From assembly GCF_007570935.1 (NCBI RefSeq), contig NZ_VLLR01000001.1, positions 620,001 to 684,000 on the forward strand: a stretch of 64,000 nt of DNA, written 5' to 3'. This document shows, one piece after another, positions 48,206 through 57,179 of the stretch. Within the stretch, counting starts at the first letter, position 1, and each line of letters opens with the position of its first letter. The stretch comes from Lactobacillus sp. LL6. GTDB lineage: Bacteria; Bacillota; Bacilli; Lactobacillales; Lactobacillaceae. The notes beneath the pieces are model-generated. The model saw only the letters and a program-made list of their open reading frames with translations. It was not told the DNA's origin and made no database searches. A program made the position numbers and the translations under genes.

Positions 48206-49984
48206 ATGAATAAAACAAAGTTATTTATGGGTACAACTATGCTTTCAGTAGTAGCAATGACACTTGCTGCATGTGGTAAAAGCAATAAGAGTGCTGAAAC
48301 TAAAACCATAAAACCAACTGAGATTTCTGCACTTAAAACTTCTGTTCCAGAAGCTCCCACAAAACAAGGTGGTACTGTAAAAACCGCTCTTATTTCTGAT
48401 AGTCCATTTACTGGGATTTTTATTACAGAATTGCAGACTACAACTGTAGATACTGCTGTATCACAATACGGTATTGAAGACCTTTTTGGTATGAATGACC
48501 ATTATGTATTTAACAATAATGGTCCTGCAACATTAAAGCTTGATCAAAAAGCTAAGACTGCAACTATTAATATTAAAAAGGGTGTTAAGTGGTCAGATGG
48601 CAAGCAAGTGACTGCACGTGACTATGTGTATGCTTATGAAGTTTTAGCCAATCCTGAAGCACAAAATCCTAAGTATAATGGTAGTTTAACTAATATTATT
48701 GGTATGGAAGATTACCATAATGGTAAGAGTAAGACGATTTCTGGAATTAAGATGCCAGATGGCGCTAATGGACGCAAGATTGTGATTCATTTTAAAGAAA
48801 TGAAGCCAGGAATGAAGCAATCTGGTAATGGTTATATTCATGAAGTTGCTCTTCCATACCATTATTTGAAAGATGTTTCATTTAATAAGCTTATTTCAAG
48901 TGATAAAATTCGCAAAAAGCCACTATTTTATGGCCCATATCAAGTAAAAGATATTGTTCGCGGAGAAAGTGTAACTTGGGTACCTAATAAGTATTACTGG
49001 CGTGGAACACCAAAATTGTCTAAGATTGAAATTTCAGTAGTTTCTTCAACTTCAGCGACCGAAGCTCTTAAAGCACATCAATTTGACGTAATTCAAGTTC
49101 AAAGTTCTAAGTGGAATGATATAAAGAAGACGAAGGGCTTTAATTTTGTTAAGGGAACAGTCCCACAATATACTTATCTTGGCTTTAAAGTTGGTAAGTG
49201 GGAAAACAACAAGAACGTAATGGATAAGAATTCTAAGATGAATAATAAGTCTCTTCGTCAAGCCATTGCTTACGGAATGAACATTGAAGGAACTTATGGC
49301 AAGATGAGTAATGGAGCTGCATTTAGAATTCCAACTTTAATTCCAACTCAATTTGGTGATTACTCTGATAAAAATATCAAGGGTTACACTTATAACATTA
49401 AAAAAGCTAACCAACTTCTAGATAAAGCGGGATATAAAAAGAAGGGTACTTATCGTATTCAGCCAAATGGTAAGAAATTAACTATTCGCTTGGCTGCAAT
49501 GGGAAGCGGAGATGCTGCCAAGAATCCAGTAATTCAAACTTTTATTCAAGATTGGAAGAAGATGGGTTTGAATGTTAAGTTAACTGATAATCGCTTACTT
49601 GATCAAAATATCTTCTTAGATAAACTTCAACACGATGACTCAAACATTGATATGTTTATAAATGCTTGGAATTTAGCAACTGAACCTTCTCCAGCTATGG
49701 TATATGGTGAAAAGACTCCAATGAACTATGGTCGTTTTGTAACTAAGAAAAATAATCAACTAATTAAAGAAATTGATTCTCAAAAAGCATTCAATCATTC
49801 TTACCGTGTAGATAAATTCCATGAATGGCAAAAGTACATGAATGATGAAGCTTATGTTGTGCCAATGTATAATGCTTATCAAGTTACTGCAGTTAATAGT
49901 AAGTTAACAGGGTATTCAACATCTCCAAGTAAGTCAATGGGTAATAAGTTGCCTAACTGGTATTATGTAGGATATAAGAAATAA
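48206..49984 (+). CDS. Oligopeptide ABC transporter substrate-binding lipoprotein (OppA-like, orphan)
   Basis: 592 residues from the ATG at 48206. Lipobox LAAC with lipidated Cys23. The mature part fits SBP family 5: VKWSDGKQVTARDYVYAYEVLANP, YGPYQVKDIVRGESVTWVPNKYYW and RQAIAYGMNIEG. It would capture peptides outside the membrane and feed an Opp permease. No permease or ATPase genes are adjacent, so it probably shares components encoded elsewhere, or has a sensing role. An upstream extended -10 and GTAGGGATG are visible. Confidence 0.9.
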   Translation: MNKTKLFMGTTMLSVVAMTLAACGKSNKSAETKTIKPTEISALKTSVPEAPTKQGGTVKTALISDSPFTGIFITELQTTTVDTAVSQYGIEDLFGMNDHYVFNNNGPATLKLDQKAKTATINIKKGVKWSDGKQVTARDYVYAYEVLANPEAQNPKYNGSLTNIIGMEDYHNGKSKTISGIKMPDGANGRKIVIHFKEMKPGMKQSGNGYIHEVALPYHYLKDVSFNKLISSDKIRKKPLFYGPYQVKDIVRGESVTWVPNKYYWRGTPKLSKIEISVVSSTSATEALKAHQFDVIQVQSSKWNDIKKTKGFNFVKGTVPQYTYLGFKVGKWENNKNVMDKNSKMNNKSLRQAIAYGMNIEGTYGKMSNGAAFRIPTLIPTQFGDYSDKNIKGYTYNIKKANQLLDKAGYKKKGTYRIQPNGKKLTIRLAAMGSGDAAKNPVIQTFIQDWKKMGLNVKLTDNRLLDQNIFLDKLQHDDSNIDMFINAWNLATEPSPAMVYGEKTPMNYGRFVTKKNNQLIKEIDSQKAFNHSYRVDKFHEWQKYMNDEAYVVPMYNAYQVTAVNSKLTGYSTSPSKSMGNKLPNWYYVGYKK

Positions 49985-49992
49985 TAATTTAA

Positions 49993-50028
49993 GAATAAGG
50001 CTGTTTAAAGCAGCCCTATTTTTTTATT
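49993..50028 (+). terminator. Terminator after the OppA-like gene
   Basis: AATA-GGCTG pairs with CAGCC-TATT around TTTAAAG, followed by a T-run. Confidence 0.75.
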
Positions 50029-50040
50029 GAAAATAAAATT

Positions 50041-50087
50041 TTCGAATACGAAGATTTGTGGATTTTTAGAAATTAAAAGCATATTGT
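50041..50087 (+). promoter_or_regulatory. Island promoter module, copy b (SEC10/PgrA-like protein)
   Basis: TTCGAATACGAA (50041-50052), 2 nt, TTTGTG (50055-50060), 21 nt, TATTGT (50082-50087). The ATG is 58 nt downstream. Confidence 0.8.
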
Positions 50088-50145
50088 TATTCTTGTATTT
50101 TGTATTTTGGAAAAGTTAATAAAAACTAGAGGAAGTAATACAGAC

Positions 50146-53100
50146 ATGAATAAAAAGGTTAAAATTACAAGTTTAGCTACTGCAGCTCTTGCAACAGTTG
50201 TATTGGCTAGTGCAAATTTGAATGATGAAGTTAAAGCAGATTCTCAAGTATCAGGAACTACTGCTAAGGCTAACTCTGCAGTTGATAATGCTAAGGCTAA
50301 TGTTGATAGCGCTCAAAAAGCAGTAAACGATGCACAAGTTAAGGTTAATGATGCCAAAAGTTCACTTGATTCTGCCAATAGCAATGCTTCAGCACCAGAT
50401 AATGCATATTCAACTCAAGCAGACGTTGTTGCAAAAGACCGAGTAGATGTTAAAACTAAGAGCGATGCGGTTGATAATGCAACAAAAGAACAAGAAAAGC
50501 GCCAAGACTTAGTTAATGAAGCTAAAAAGCCAAATGCCATTGATAATGCTAAGAAGGCAGTTAGTGATAAGAATGATGATATCGCTAAGAAGCAAGATGC
50601 TGTAAAGACTGCTCAAAGTAAAACCCCTGCAGCTGAAAAAGCAGTAAATGATGCTAAGAGTAATTTAACTGATAAGCAAAATGTTTTAAATGATAAAAAG
50701 ACTGCTAAGTCAGATGCTGATAAAGCTGTCAAGAATGCTCAAGATGCTTTAAATGGTACAGGCATTAATGAAGCACAGGATGCTGTTAATAAAGCTAATA
50801 AGGCAGTTGATCAAGACAACAAAGACAAGAAGCAAATTGATACTGATGTCGAAAATGCTACAAAGACTAAGAATGATATTGATAAAGCTAAGCAAGTAGC
50901 AGATAAGGCCAAAACAGAGGCAACTGCTAAGCAAAATGATGCTCAAAAAGCTTATGATACTGCTAAAAAATCATCTGATGAAGCTAAAACTAAGGTAGAT
51001 TCAAAGAATGTAGATATTTCTAACTTGAAGGATCAACTTTTAAATTTGAAAAATATAAGTATAAATACTATTGATCTTGGGGATGTTAATAAGTTTAAAA
51101 AAGCTTATATGGATTATGCTTTAAAGGGTAAGTTAACTCAAGATGATATTGATTATGTAAATTCTGCTCGTAGTAAGAATAACTATATATCATCAGAAGA
51201 TAATGAAACAATAAATTATAATGATATGTCAAAGAATCAAATTCAAGATATATCATTATTTGCTACTAATGTTTTGAATAAAGTTAGAAGTCAATTAGGA
51301 TTAAAAGTATCAGATGATGAAGTAAATCCTGCCATGGTAGATTTTGCTCAAAAAATAGCTAAAAGATATAATACTGATTTAGCTAAAAGATCATGGGTAC
51401 CTGGTTGGCATGATGCTACTGGAATAAATGATGAATCTAAAAATAGTGGACTTGAGTCTAATGAAAGACCAGATAGATCAGTATGGCAAAGATATGAAGA
51501 TTTAAGTACTACAAACTATGGTTATGAGGCTAATCCTACTGGTACTATGAACGAATTGAAAAGTCGAGTATATAATGCCATTTTAACAATGCTTCTTCCA
51601 GATGGAAACGGCTATGATGATCCAAATAGTGATAAAAGTTATGAAATGGGCCATGCTGGTGGTTTATTAGGAATCACTGTAAATAAAAATAGCATTGAAT
51701 ACTTAAACAAAGCTAAAAATATGTATGAAAGTGCTAAAAAAGATATTGAAAATGAGCCTGGAACTCAAACGACTATATCTAATGATGGTAAAGAAGAAGT
51801 TTATAACCTACATAATATTGATGTACTAAATACAAAAATTGAAAAACTCACACAAGATTTAAATGATATAAATAATGGTAAGCTAACTGATGATTTTATT
51901 GAATCAAAGCAATATCTTTCAGCAATAACTACATTTTATTATGATCCTGTTTCACAAATGGATGTTTTCCAAATTCACTTCTTAAATGTTTCCCCTAATA
52001 ATGTAAAAGATGCTACTAAGTTTGGTGATACTAAGGCTATTCCTTCATATGATGACCAAATCAAGGATTTACAAAAGTCAATTAGTAACGAAAATAACGT
52101 ATTAGTCCAATTAACTAATGACTATAATAAAAAACAAGCTACAACTAATACTGCACAAATCAATCTGACTAATGCACAAAATGACTTGAAGTCTAAGACA
52201 GAGGCTGCCGAGATTGCTCAAGAAAACTATGACTCTGCAGTTAAAAAATTAAGTGAAGTAACTACTAAGCAAACTCAAATCAATCAAAAGTTAACAGCTG
52301 ATCAAAAGATTCAAAACTCTGCTCAAGCTCGTCTTGCTGCATTAACTGCTTCAAATGAAGAAAAGGCAAAGAATTTGCAAACAGCAACAGCTACTCAAGC
52401 TAAGGCAGAAGAAGCAGTTAAGACCGCTCAAGAAGCTGTTAACCAAGCTCAAAGTAAGCTTGAAAATGCGCAAAAAGTCCAATCTGACTTAAACAAGGAC
52501 ATTGCTGCCAAGCAAGAAGCAGTTAAGAAGGCTCAAGATGAACTCAAGACTTTAGAGCAACATGTATCAGATCTTGAAAATGCTCCAGCAAACTTAGATA
52601 AGGCTAACAAGGAATTAGCTACTGCCAAAGATAATCTCAAGACCGCTCAAGATGCTTTAACTAAGGATGAAGCTAAGCTTAAGGACTTACAAGCTGCTAA
52701 GGATTCTGCAGATAATGCTGTTGCAACTGCCCAAGCAAATTATGATCAAGCACAAAATGAACTTAAGACTGCTCAAGACAAGCTTACCCAAGCACAAAAT
52801 GAGTTGAAAACTATTCAAGATAAGGAAGCTTCAAAGAGCAATATCAAGACTAATACAACTACCAAGAAGTCAACTAAGAATGAAGCTAAATCAACAGCTA
52901 AGCAGACTTTAAGTCAAAAAGCTCGTGTCTACGATAAGAATGGTAAAGCTATTAAGAAGAATGGCAAGTTTGTAACCTACAAGAAGGGTGCCAAGATTAA
53001 TGGCAAGCTTGTTACTATTAAGGGTAAAAAATATTACCAAATTGGTAAGAATGAATTTATCAAGGCTGGCAATGTGAAAGTTAATAAGACTACTAAGAAA

Positions 53101-53514
53101 TCAGTTGCTAAATCAATTAAACTTACTCATACTGCATTTGTTTATGACAAAAACGGTAAAATTGTAAGAAAAGGTCTTAAGATTAACTATATTAAGCGTG
53201 GTAAAACTGTTAAGGCTTTGAAGACTGTTACTATCAAAGGTAAGAAGTATTACCAAGTTGGTAAGAATGAATTTATTAAGGCAGCTAACGCTAAGTTTAC
53301 AACTCAGGTCATTCACTTAACTGCAACCATCAAAGCTAAGAAGAATAGTAAGGTTAAGACTTATGCACGCAGCGGTAAACTTAACAAGCATTACGTACTT
53401 GGCAAGAAGAGTTACAAGTTCAATGAGAAACTTACAATTAATGGTAAGACTTACTACAAGATTGCTGGTAAGAATGATTGGGTTCCTGCAAGTAAGCTTA
53501 ACTTAAAGAAATAA
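50146..53514 (+). CDS. Large surface protein: coiled coils, SEC10/PgrA-like domain, three SLAP modules
   Basis: 1122 residues from the ATG at 50146, which follows AGAGGAAG. Signal peptide to about residue 33 (VKADS). Residues 35-300 and 630-900 are Ala/Lys/Gln-rich coiled coils with heptads. Between them (about 360-610) is a globular domain with NVLNKVRSQLG, VDFAQKIAKRYN, WVPGWHD and MGHAGGLLGI that fits the SEC10/PgrA surface-exclusion family, known in enterococci for blocking mating with plasmid-bearing cells. About 915-1122 are three SLAP modules in place of an LPxTG anchor. It is a single-gene unit under promoter copy b. Function as an adhesin or aggregation factor is inference. Confidence 0.85.
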   Translation: MNKKVKITSLATAALATVVLASANLNDEVKADSQVSGTTAKANSAVDNAKANVDSAQKAVNDAQVKVNDAKSSLDSANSNASAPDNAYSTQADVVAKDRVDVKTKSDAVDNATKEQEKRQDLVNEAKKPNAIDNAKKAVSDKNDDIAKKQDAVKTAQSKTPAAEKAVNDAKSNLTDKQNVLNDKKTAKSDADKAVKNAQDALNGTGINEAQDAVNKANKAVDQDNKDKKQIDTDVENATKTKNDIDKAKQVADKAKTEATAKQNDAQKAYDTAKKSSDEAKTKVDSKNVDISNLKDQLLNLKNISINTIDLGDVNKFKKAYMDYALKGKLTQDDIDYVNSARSKNNYISSEDNETINYNDMSKNQIQDISLFATNVLNKVRSQLGLKVSDDEVNPAMVDFAQKIAKRYNTDLAKRSWVPGWHDATGINDESKNSGLESNERPDRSVWQRYEDLSTTNYGYEANPTGTMNELKSRVYNAILTMLLPDGNGYDDPNSDKSYEMGHAGGLLGITVNKNSIEYLNKAKNMYESAKKDIENEPGTQTTISNDGKEEVYNLHNIDVLNTKIEKLTQDLNDINNGKLTDDFIESKQYLSAITTFYYDPVSQMDVFQIHFLNVSPNNVKDATKFGDTKAIPSYDDQIKDLQKSISNENNVLVQLTNDYNKKQATTNTAQINLTNAQNDLKSKTEAAEIAQENYDSAVKKLSEVTTKQTQINQKLTADQKIQNSAQARLAALTASNEEKAKNLQTATATQAKAEEAVKTAQEAVNQAQSKLENAQKVQSDLNKDIAAKQEAVKKAQDELKTLEQHVSDLENAPANLDKANKELATAKDNLKTAQDALTKDEAKLKDLQAAKDSADNAVATAQANYDQAQNELKTAQDKLTQAQNELKTIQDKEASKSNIKTNTTTKKSTKNEAKSTAKQTLSQKARVYDKNGKAIKKNGKFVTYKKGAKINGKLVTIKGKKYYQIGKNEFIKAGNVKVNKTTKKSVAKSIKLTHTAFVYDKNGKIVRKGLKINYIKRGKTVKALKTVTIKGKKYYQVGKNEFIKAANAKFTTQVIHLTATIKAKKNSKVKTYARSGKLNKHYVLGKKSYKFNEKLTINGKTYYKIAGKNDWVPASKLNLKK

Positions 53515-53575
53515 TCTTTTTCCTCTTTGAAAAAATAGATAATAAAGTATAATTCAAAAAATAATTTCTACCCTC

Positions 53576-53605
53576 AAAAGAAGTCACGAAAGTGGCTTCT
53601 TTTTG
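53576..53605 (+). terminator. Terminator before the second toxin-antitoxin module (copy 1)
   Basis: AAGAAGTCAC and GTGGCTTCTT pair around GAAA with one G-T pair, followed by T. The 28 nt at 53576-53603 recur exactly at 54285-54312 on the other side of the module. Confidence 0.85.
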
Positions 53606-53652
53606 TATTAATAATGCAAAACATGGTATCATTTAAGTATCAAATAGATACC
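53603..53652 (+). promoter_or_regulatory. Promoter and operator of the second toxin-antitoxin module
   Basis: TTGTAT at 53603-53608, an 18-nt spacer and TATCAT at 53627-53632. The inverted repeat GGTATC (53625-53630) / GATACC (53647-53652) overlaps the -10. The half-sites differ from those of the first module, so the two operons are probably not cross-repressed. Confidence 0.65.
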
Positions 53653-53668
53653 AGAAAGGATGAATATT

Positions 53669-53974
53669 ATGACTACAACAGCTTCTACAATTAGATTAGA
53701 CTCTGACCTTCGTAAAGAATTAAATAAAAAATTAGATGAGGTTGGTTTAACCTTGAATGGTTATTTTACTTTGGCTGCTAAGCAATTTTTAATTCAAGGG
53801 AAAGTTCCATTTGAAATAAAATCAAAGCCTGATATTGAAAATATAACTCTTAATGAGAAGACTCGTAAGGCAATTATTAGAGCATATGCTGAAGAAGAAG
53901 GTGTAATTCCAAATACTGCTAGAGAGTTTGATAATGCTCAGGATATAATGGAGGACTTATTCGGTGACAAGTAA
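53669..53974 (+). CDS. RelB/DinJ-family antitoxin (intact, toxin dead)
   Basis: 101 residues from the ATG at 53669; AAAGGA at 53655-53660 overlaps an earlier in-frame ATG, which is rejected. STIRLDSDLRKELNKKL is the ribbon-helix-helix, then LNGYFTLAAKQFLIQGKVPFEI, clearly paralogous to the antitoxin at 44925. It stays open while its toxin has two stop codons. It may be kept as an anti-toxin for the related module or as a repressor. Confidence 0.88.
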   Translation: MTTTASTIRLDSDLRKELNKKLDEVGLTLNGYFTLAAKQFLIQGKVPFEIKSKPDIENITLNEKTRKAIIRAYAEEEGVIPNTAREFDNAQDIMEDLFGDK

Positions 53975-54278
53975 AGAATGGAAAATTCATTATGATTGAG
54001 AATTTAAAGCTGATGTTAAAAGATGGAAAAAACAAATTCCTGAACTTCAATAGGAAATGAGAGCTATTGTAAATTTTATTTTAGAATTTGGCTATATTCC
54101 AGATGATTATAATCCGCATTCTTTAAATGATCCTACATTGCCTTATTATGGGAATATGGATTTTCATCTTTTTGATGGAAGGCTTGATTTAGTAGTTATT
54201 TATACTGAATTTAATAAAAAGAAAGTTTTCAGATTTATTCGTTTAGGTTCTCATAAAGAATTGTTTAGTAAAAAATGA
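53964..54278 (+). pseudogene. YafQ-family toxin pseudogene with two in-frame stops
   Basis: A single reading frame from the GTG at 53964 (overlapping the antitoxin end) to TGA at 54276 matches the toxin at 45212 throughout: WKIHYD-stop-EFK for YDSQFK, PELQ-stop-EM for PELKPDL, and FIRLGSHKELF at the end. The stops are TGA at 53997-53999 and TAG at 54051-54053. There is no frameshift. Initiation at the ATG 54057 would give only 73 residues without the N-terminal helices. The toxin should be inactive. Confidence 0.88.
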
Positions 54279-54284
54279 AATATA

Positions 54285-54314
54285 AAAAGAAGTCACGAAA
54301 GTGGCTTCTTTTAT
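54285..54314 (+). terminator. Terminator after the second toxin-antitoxin module (copy 2)
   Basis: Identical over 28 nt to 53576-53603. Stem AAGAAGTCAC/GTGGCTTCTT with a GAAA loop. Confidence 0.85.
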
Positions 54315-54330
54315 TTATGAAAATAAAATT

Positions 54331-54377
54331 TTCGAATTAGAAAGTTTGTAGATTATTAATTTATAAAAGCATAAAAT
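54331..54377 (+). promoter_or_regulatory. Island promoter module, copy c (multi-TM protein)
   Basis: TTCGAATTAGAA (54331-54342), 2 nt, TTTGTA (54345-54350), 21 nt, TAAAAT (54372-54377). The TTG start is 32 nt downstream. The right half-site is degenerate (AGAA). Confidence 0.7.
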
Positions 54378-54409
54378 TATTTAGTATTACAAAAAGTGGA
54401 GGGAAAAGT

Positions 54410-56128
54410 TTGAAAATAAAAAAAGTAAAGTGGGATAAAGTTGGTTTAAGTGTATTACCTTATCTTGTTATTTTGCTTACAACCTATGTTATGTTGCGTT
54501 ACCAAATTAGAGCACATGCGACTTTTATTACGAGTGATCGTTTTTTGCATTTTTCAAGATTTTATGATGCTAGTATGCAAATTAAAACTGGTAATTTTTC
54601 GTATTTCCAGATGAATTATGGCTTTAATGAGTGTGGAAGAATTTTTAATGCTTTATATGGTCCATTATTTGCTTACTTAAATGGTCTTGCTTTAATACTT
54701 TGTCGTAATTGGTATAATTATTCGCTATTAACTAATATAGCTGTATGTTTAGTTGGCGGAATTGGAATGTATCAATTAGGCTTAAAAGGAAAAGTTAATA
54801 GAACTATTTCTTTATTATTAGCAATTTTATATTTGCAGTTTGGAATCATTATTGGAATGATGCGTGCTAATAATTTTATGGCATGGGGAGCAGCGCTTGC
54901 GCCATATGTTTTGATTCAAGCTGTCAATATGATGCAGGATAAAGAGCGTCCAATTCATTGGCTAACTTTAGGAATTGTTATGGCTGTAGTTGCTCAAGTA
55001 CATTTGTTGTCAACTGTAATCTTAGCTGTAACTTTGATTCCATTTGCAATATACAGTTTTGTTGAAAGTGATAATAAAAAGCAGATAGTTATTGATATTA
55101 TAAAGGCTATAGGAGTTGCAGTTGTTTTAACAGCAAATATTTGGGGTGCGTTTATATATGTTTATGCTTCAAATAAAATTGCAACACCAAATATCTATTC
55201 ATTAAGAATCCATGCAATTCACACCAGTTTAATGGGGCGCTTTTATCAACATGGACACATTGGTTTTGGATTTTTCTTAATGATGGTATTTCAATTCATA
55301 TATCTTCTGCGCTATTTTAAAAAGTCTCATCTTAATACATTGGCAACTATTTGGAGCTTAATGATTTTTGTAGTATCTTCAAAATTAATGCCATGGGATG
55401 CAATTCAGGCTAAATATGCAAATCTAGGATCAAGTCTTCAATTTCCATATAGATTAGTTGTTGGTGCAATTCCATTAATGCTGATGGCGTTTGGAATTAG
55501 TGCAACTCAAATTTGGGAGCAAAAAAATTATCGGGAAGTAAAGAGAAACTTTATCCTTTTTGCAATTTTAATTGTAATTTTTGAAGGTTTAGGTAGTAGT
55601 GTTGCTATGAATTATAGCTATGCAAATACATATGCTAATTCCAAGCGTGTGGTTAGCATGGATAGTTATTATACTATTTCTAAAAACCGCAAAAAATTCA
55701 GACGTCTTACTCGCAAGACTAATAATGGTGAATTGTTTAGAAACCTAAGTCATGCAGAACCAGATTATTTGCCAAAACCAGTATCTAATGACTTTTATGG
55801 AAATTATGTTATTAAAGCACGTAAAAAGTTTAAACATAGTGTTAAAGGTAGTAAGTTAACTATTACGTGGAAGAGCAAAAAAGCTAAAAAGATGATATTG
55901 CCATTAATAATGTATAAACAATCTCAATTAGTATTGAATGGTAAAAAAGTTTCTCCAAAACTAATTAAAAATGGTCAACCGCAAATATTAGCTCGAAAAG
56001 GACAAAATAGTGCTACTTTAAGCTTTAAGGTTGCAACTTGGTTCTGGATTTTACTTATTATTACAATTCTTGGTTGGATTGGATTATTAGTATATTGGAT
56101 TATACTTCTAAGTAGAAAAATAAAATAA
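54410..56128 (+). CDS. Polytopic membrane protein, YfhO/GT-C-like
   Basis: 572 residues with about 11 hydrophobic segments, a first outside loop holding FITSDRFLHFSRFYDASMQ, and an extracellular C-terminal domain (about 420-540) rich in Lys before a last membrane span. The acidic residue in the first outside loop and overall layout recall GT-C glycosyltransferases such as the YfhO group that modify teichoic acid, but I cannot assign activity. TTG start after GTGGAGGG. Single gene under promoter copy c, ended by a terminator. Confidence 0.65.
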   Translation: MKIKKVKWDKVGLSVLPYLVILLTTYVMLRYQIRAHATFITSDRFLHFSRFYDASMQIKTGNFSYFQMNYGFNECGRIFNALYGPLFAYLNGLALILCRNWYNYSLLTNIAVCLVGGIGMYQLGLKGKVNRTISLLLAILYLQFGIIIGMMRANNFMAWGAALAPYVLIQAVNMMQDKERPIHWLTLGIVMAVVAQVHLLSTVILAVTLIPFAIYSFVESDNKKQIVIDIIKAIGVAVVLTANIWGAFIYVYASNKIATPNIYSLRIHAIHTSLMGRFYQHGHIGFGFFLMMVFQFIYLLRYFKKSHLNTLATIWSLMIFVVSSKLMPWDAIQAKYANLGSSLQFPYRLVVGAIPLMLMAFGISATQIWEQKNYREVKRNFILFAILIVIFEGLGSSVAMNYSYANTYANSKRVVSMDSYYTISKNRKKFRRLTRKTNNGELFRNLSHAEPDYLPKPVSNDFYGNYVIKARKKFKHSVKGSKLTITWKSKKAKKMILPLIMYKQSQLVLNGKKVSPKLIKNGQPQILARKGQNSATLSFKVATWFWILLIITILGWIGLLVYWIILLSRKIK

Positions 56129-56130
56129 TG

Positions 56131-56155
56131 AAAAAGTCTCAAAAGAGGCTTTTTT
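56131..56155 (+). terminator. Terminator after the multi-TM protein gene
   Basis: AAAAGTCTC and GAGGCTTTT pair around AAAA, with one G-T pair, followed by T. Confidence 0.8.
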
Positions 56156-56223
56156 ATTTGGGCTTTAAAATTTTGTTATAATATCTTTTGGAGAAATGAA
56201 TTAGTATTTTGAGGGGAGATTTT

Positions 56224-57056
56224 ATGACAATTGGTGAGGCTCTGAAATCTTTAAGACTAGAAAATGGATTAACTCAAAAAGAAATGACAGGTGGTTTAGT
56301 TTCAGAATCATTTTATTCTAAAGTAGAAAATGGAATTCACAAAATTGATGCAGATTTATTGATAGATATTTTATCTTTACATAATTTTGATATAGTAGAT
56401 TTTTTTACTAAACTTGCTCATCAAAAAAGAGAAAGTAAGCCAAGTTTTGAATTGCTTAGTAGGATTATTTTTGCACAAAATAAAAAAGATATTAAAGAAC
56501 TAGATAGAATTTCAGAAGAAATTAAAAATGGGGGGGTAATCAGCTTGACTATTCCACTGTAAAGAGAAAGTTAGAGATAGCTTATGCTTGGGTATTACAT
56601 TCTAATAGTAGAGTGTCAAGCCAGTTAAAGCGGAAAGTAAAGACTGTATTAGGTAAAAATAGATGGAATAAAGTATCTTATACATATTTAAGTCAGGTAG
56701 TAGTTTTGCTTGATATTGATAGTTCATATATATTCTTTAAAAAAGCTTTTCAGTCGTTTAAAAATCACCCTTCCAATGATACATTTACTTTACAAGCATT
56801 GGGGTATTTAGGAGTTAATTTTTTAATGTGTTGCTACTACTATGATGCACCAAAAGAATATTATCAAACTGCAATTGAAGCGGTACATTCATTGCCTATT
56901 GAGCCTGCAATTGGAATAGAGAAATTACTTACTAATTATTTTGAAGCGTTAGTTAATCATGATAAAACAAGAAAAGCTAGAATAGTACAAGACTTAAAAG
57001 AGACCGGATATTATTCAATTATTAGAGATATTGATAATCAAGAAAAGGGATGCTAA
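56224..57056 (+). pseudogene. Second Rgg-like regulator, split by a frameshift at a seven-G tract
   Basis: The frame from the ATG at 56224 encodes the HTH (IGEALKSLRLENGLTQKEM) and 112 residues, then stops at 56560-56562. From the same point another frame continues NQLDYSTVKRKLEIAYAWVLHSN to 57056, aligned along its length with the intact paralogue at 46890. The switch lies at a run of seven G at 56530-56536. Eight or five G would give one protein of about 277 or 276 residues. It is either a phase-variable gene in the off state or a recent pseudogene; a sequencing error in the run cannot be excluded. GAGGGGAG supports the ATG. Confidence 0.85.
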
Positions 57057-57073
57057 AAGGCGTCCTATTTTTT
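57046..57073 (+). terminator. Terminator after the second Rgg-like gene
   Basis: GGATGC and GCGTCC pair (one G-T) around a 6-nt loop, followed by TATTTTTT. It overlaps the stop codon. Confidence 0.7.
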
Positions 57074-57088
57074 ATACAAAAAATTAAT

Positions 57089-57135
57089 TTCGAATACGAA
57101 GATTTGTGGATTTAGCATTTTATTTGGAATATTAT
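57089..57135 (+). promoter_or_regulatory. Island promoter module, copy d (SLAP operon 57180-59886)
   Basis: TTCGAATACGAA (57089-57100), 2 nt, TTTGTG (57103-57108), 21 nt, TATTAT (57130-57135). The ATG is 44 nt downstream. Confidence 0.8.
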
Positions 57136-57179
57136 CATCTACGTAAATTGATTTTTTGGAAAAGTGAGGATATAGATTC

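Noticed and set aside
54057..54278. 73-residue protein from the 3' part of the second toxin gene
   Set aside because: It has no ribosome site of its own and corresponds to the C-terminal part of a toxin frame with two stops.
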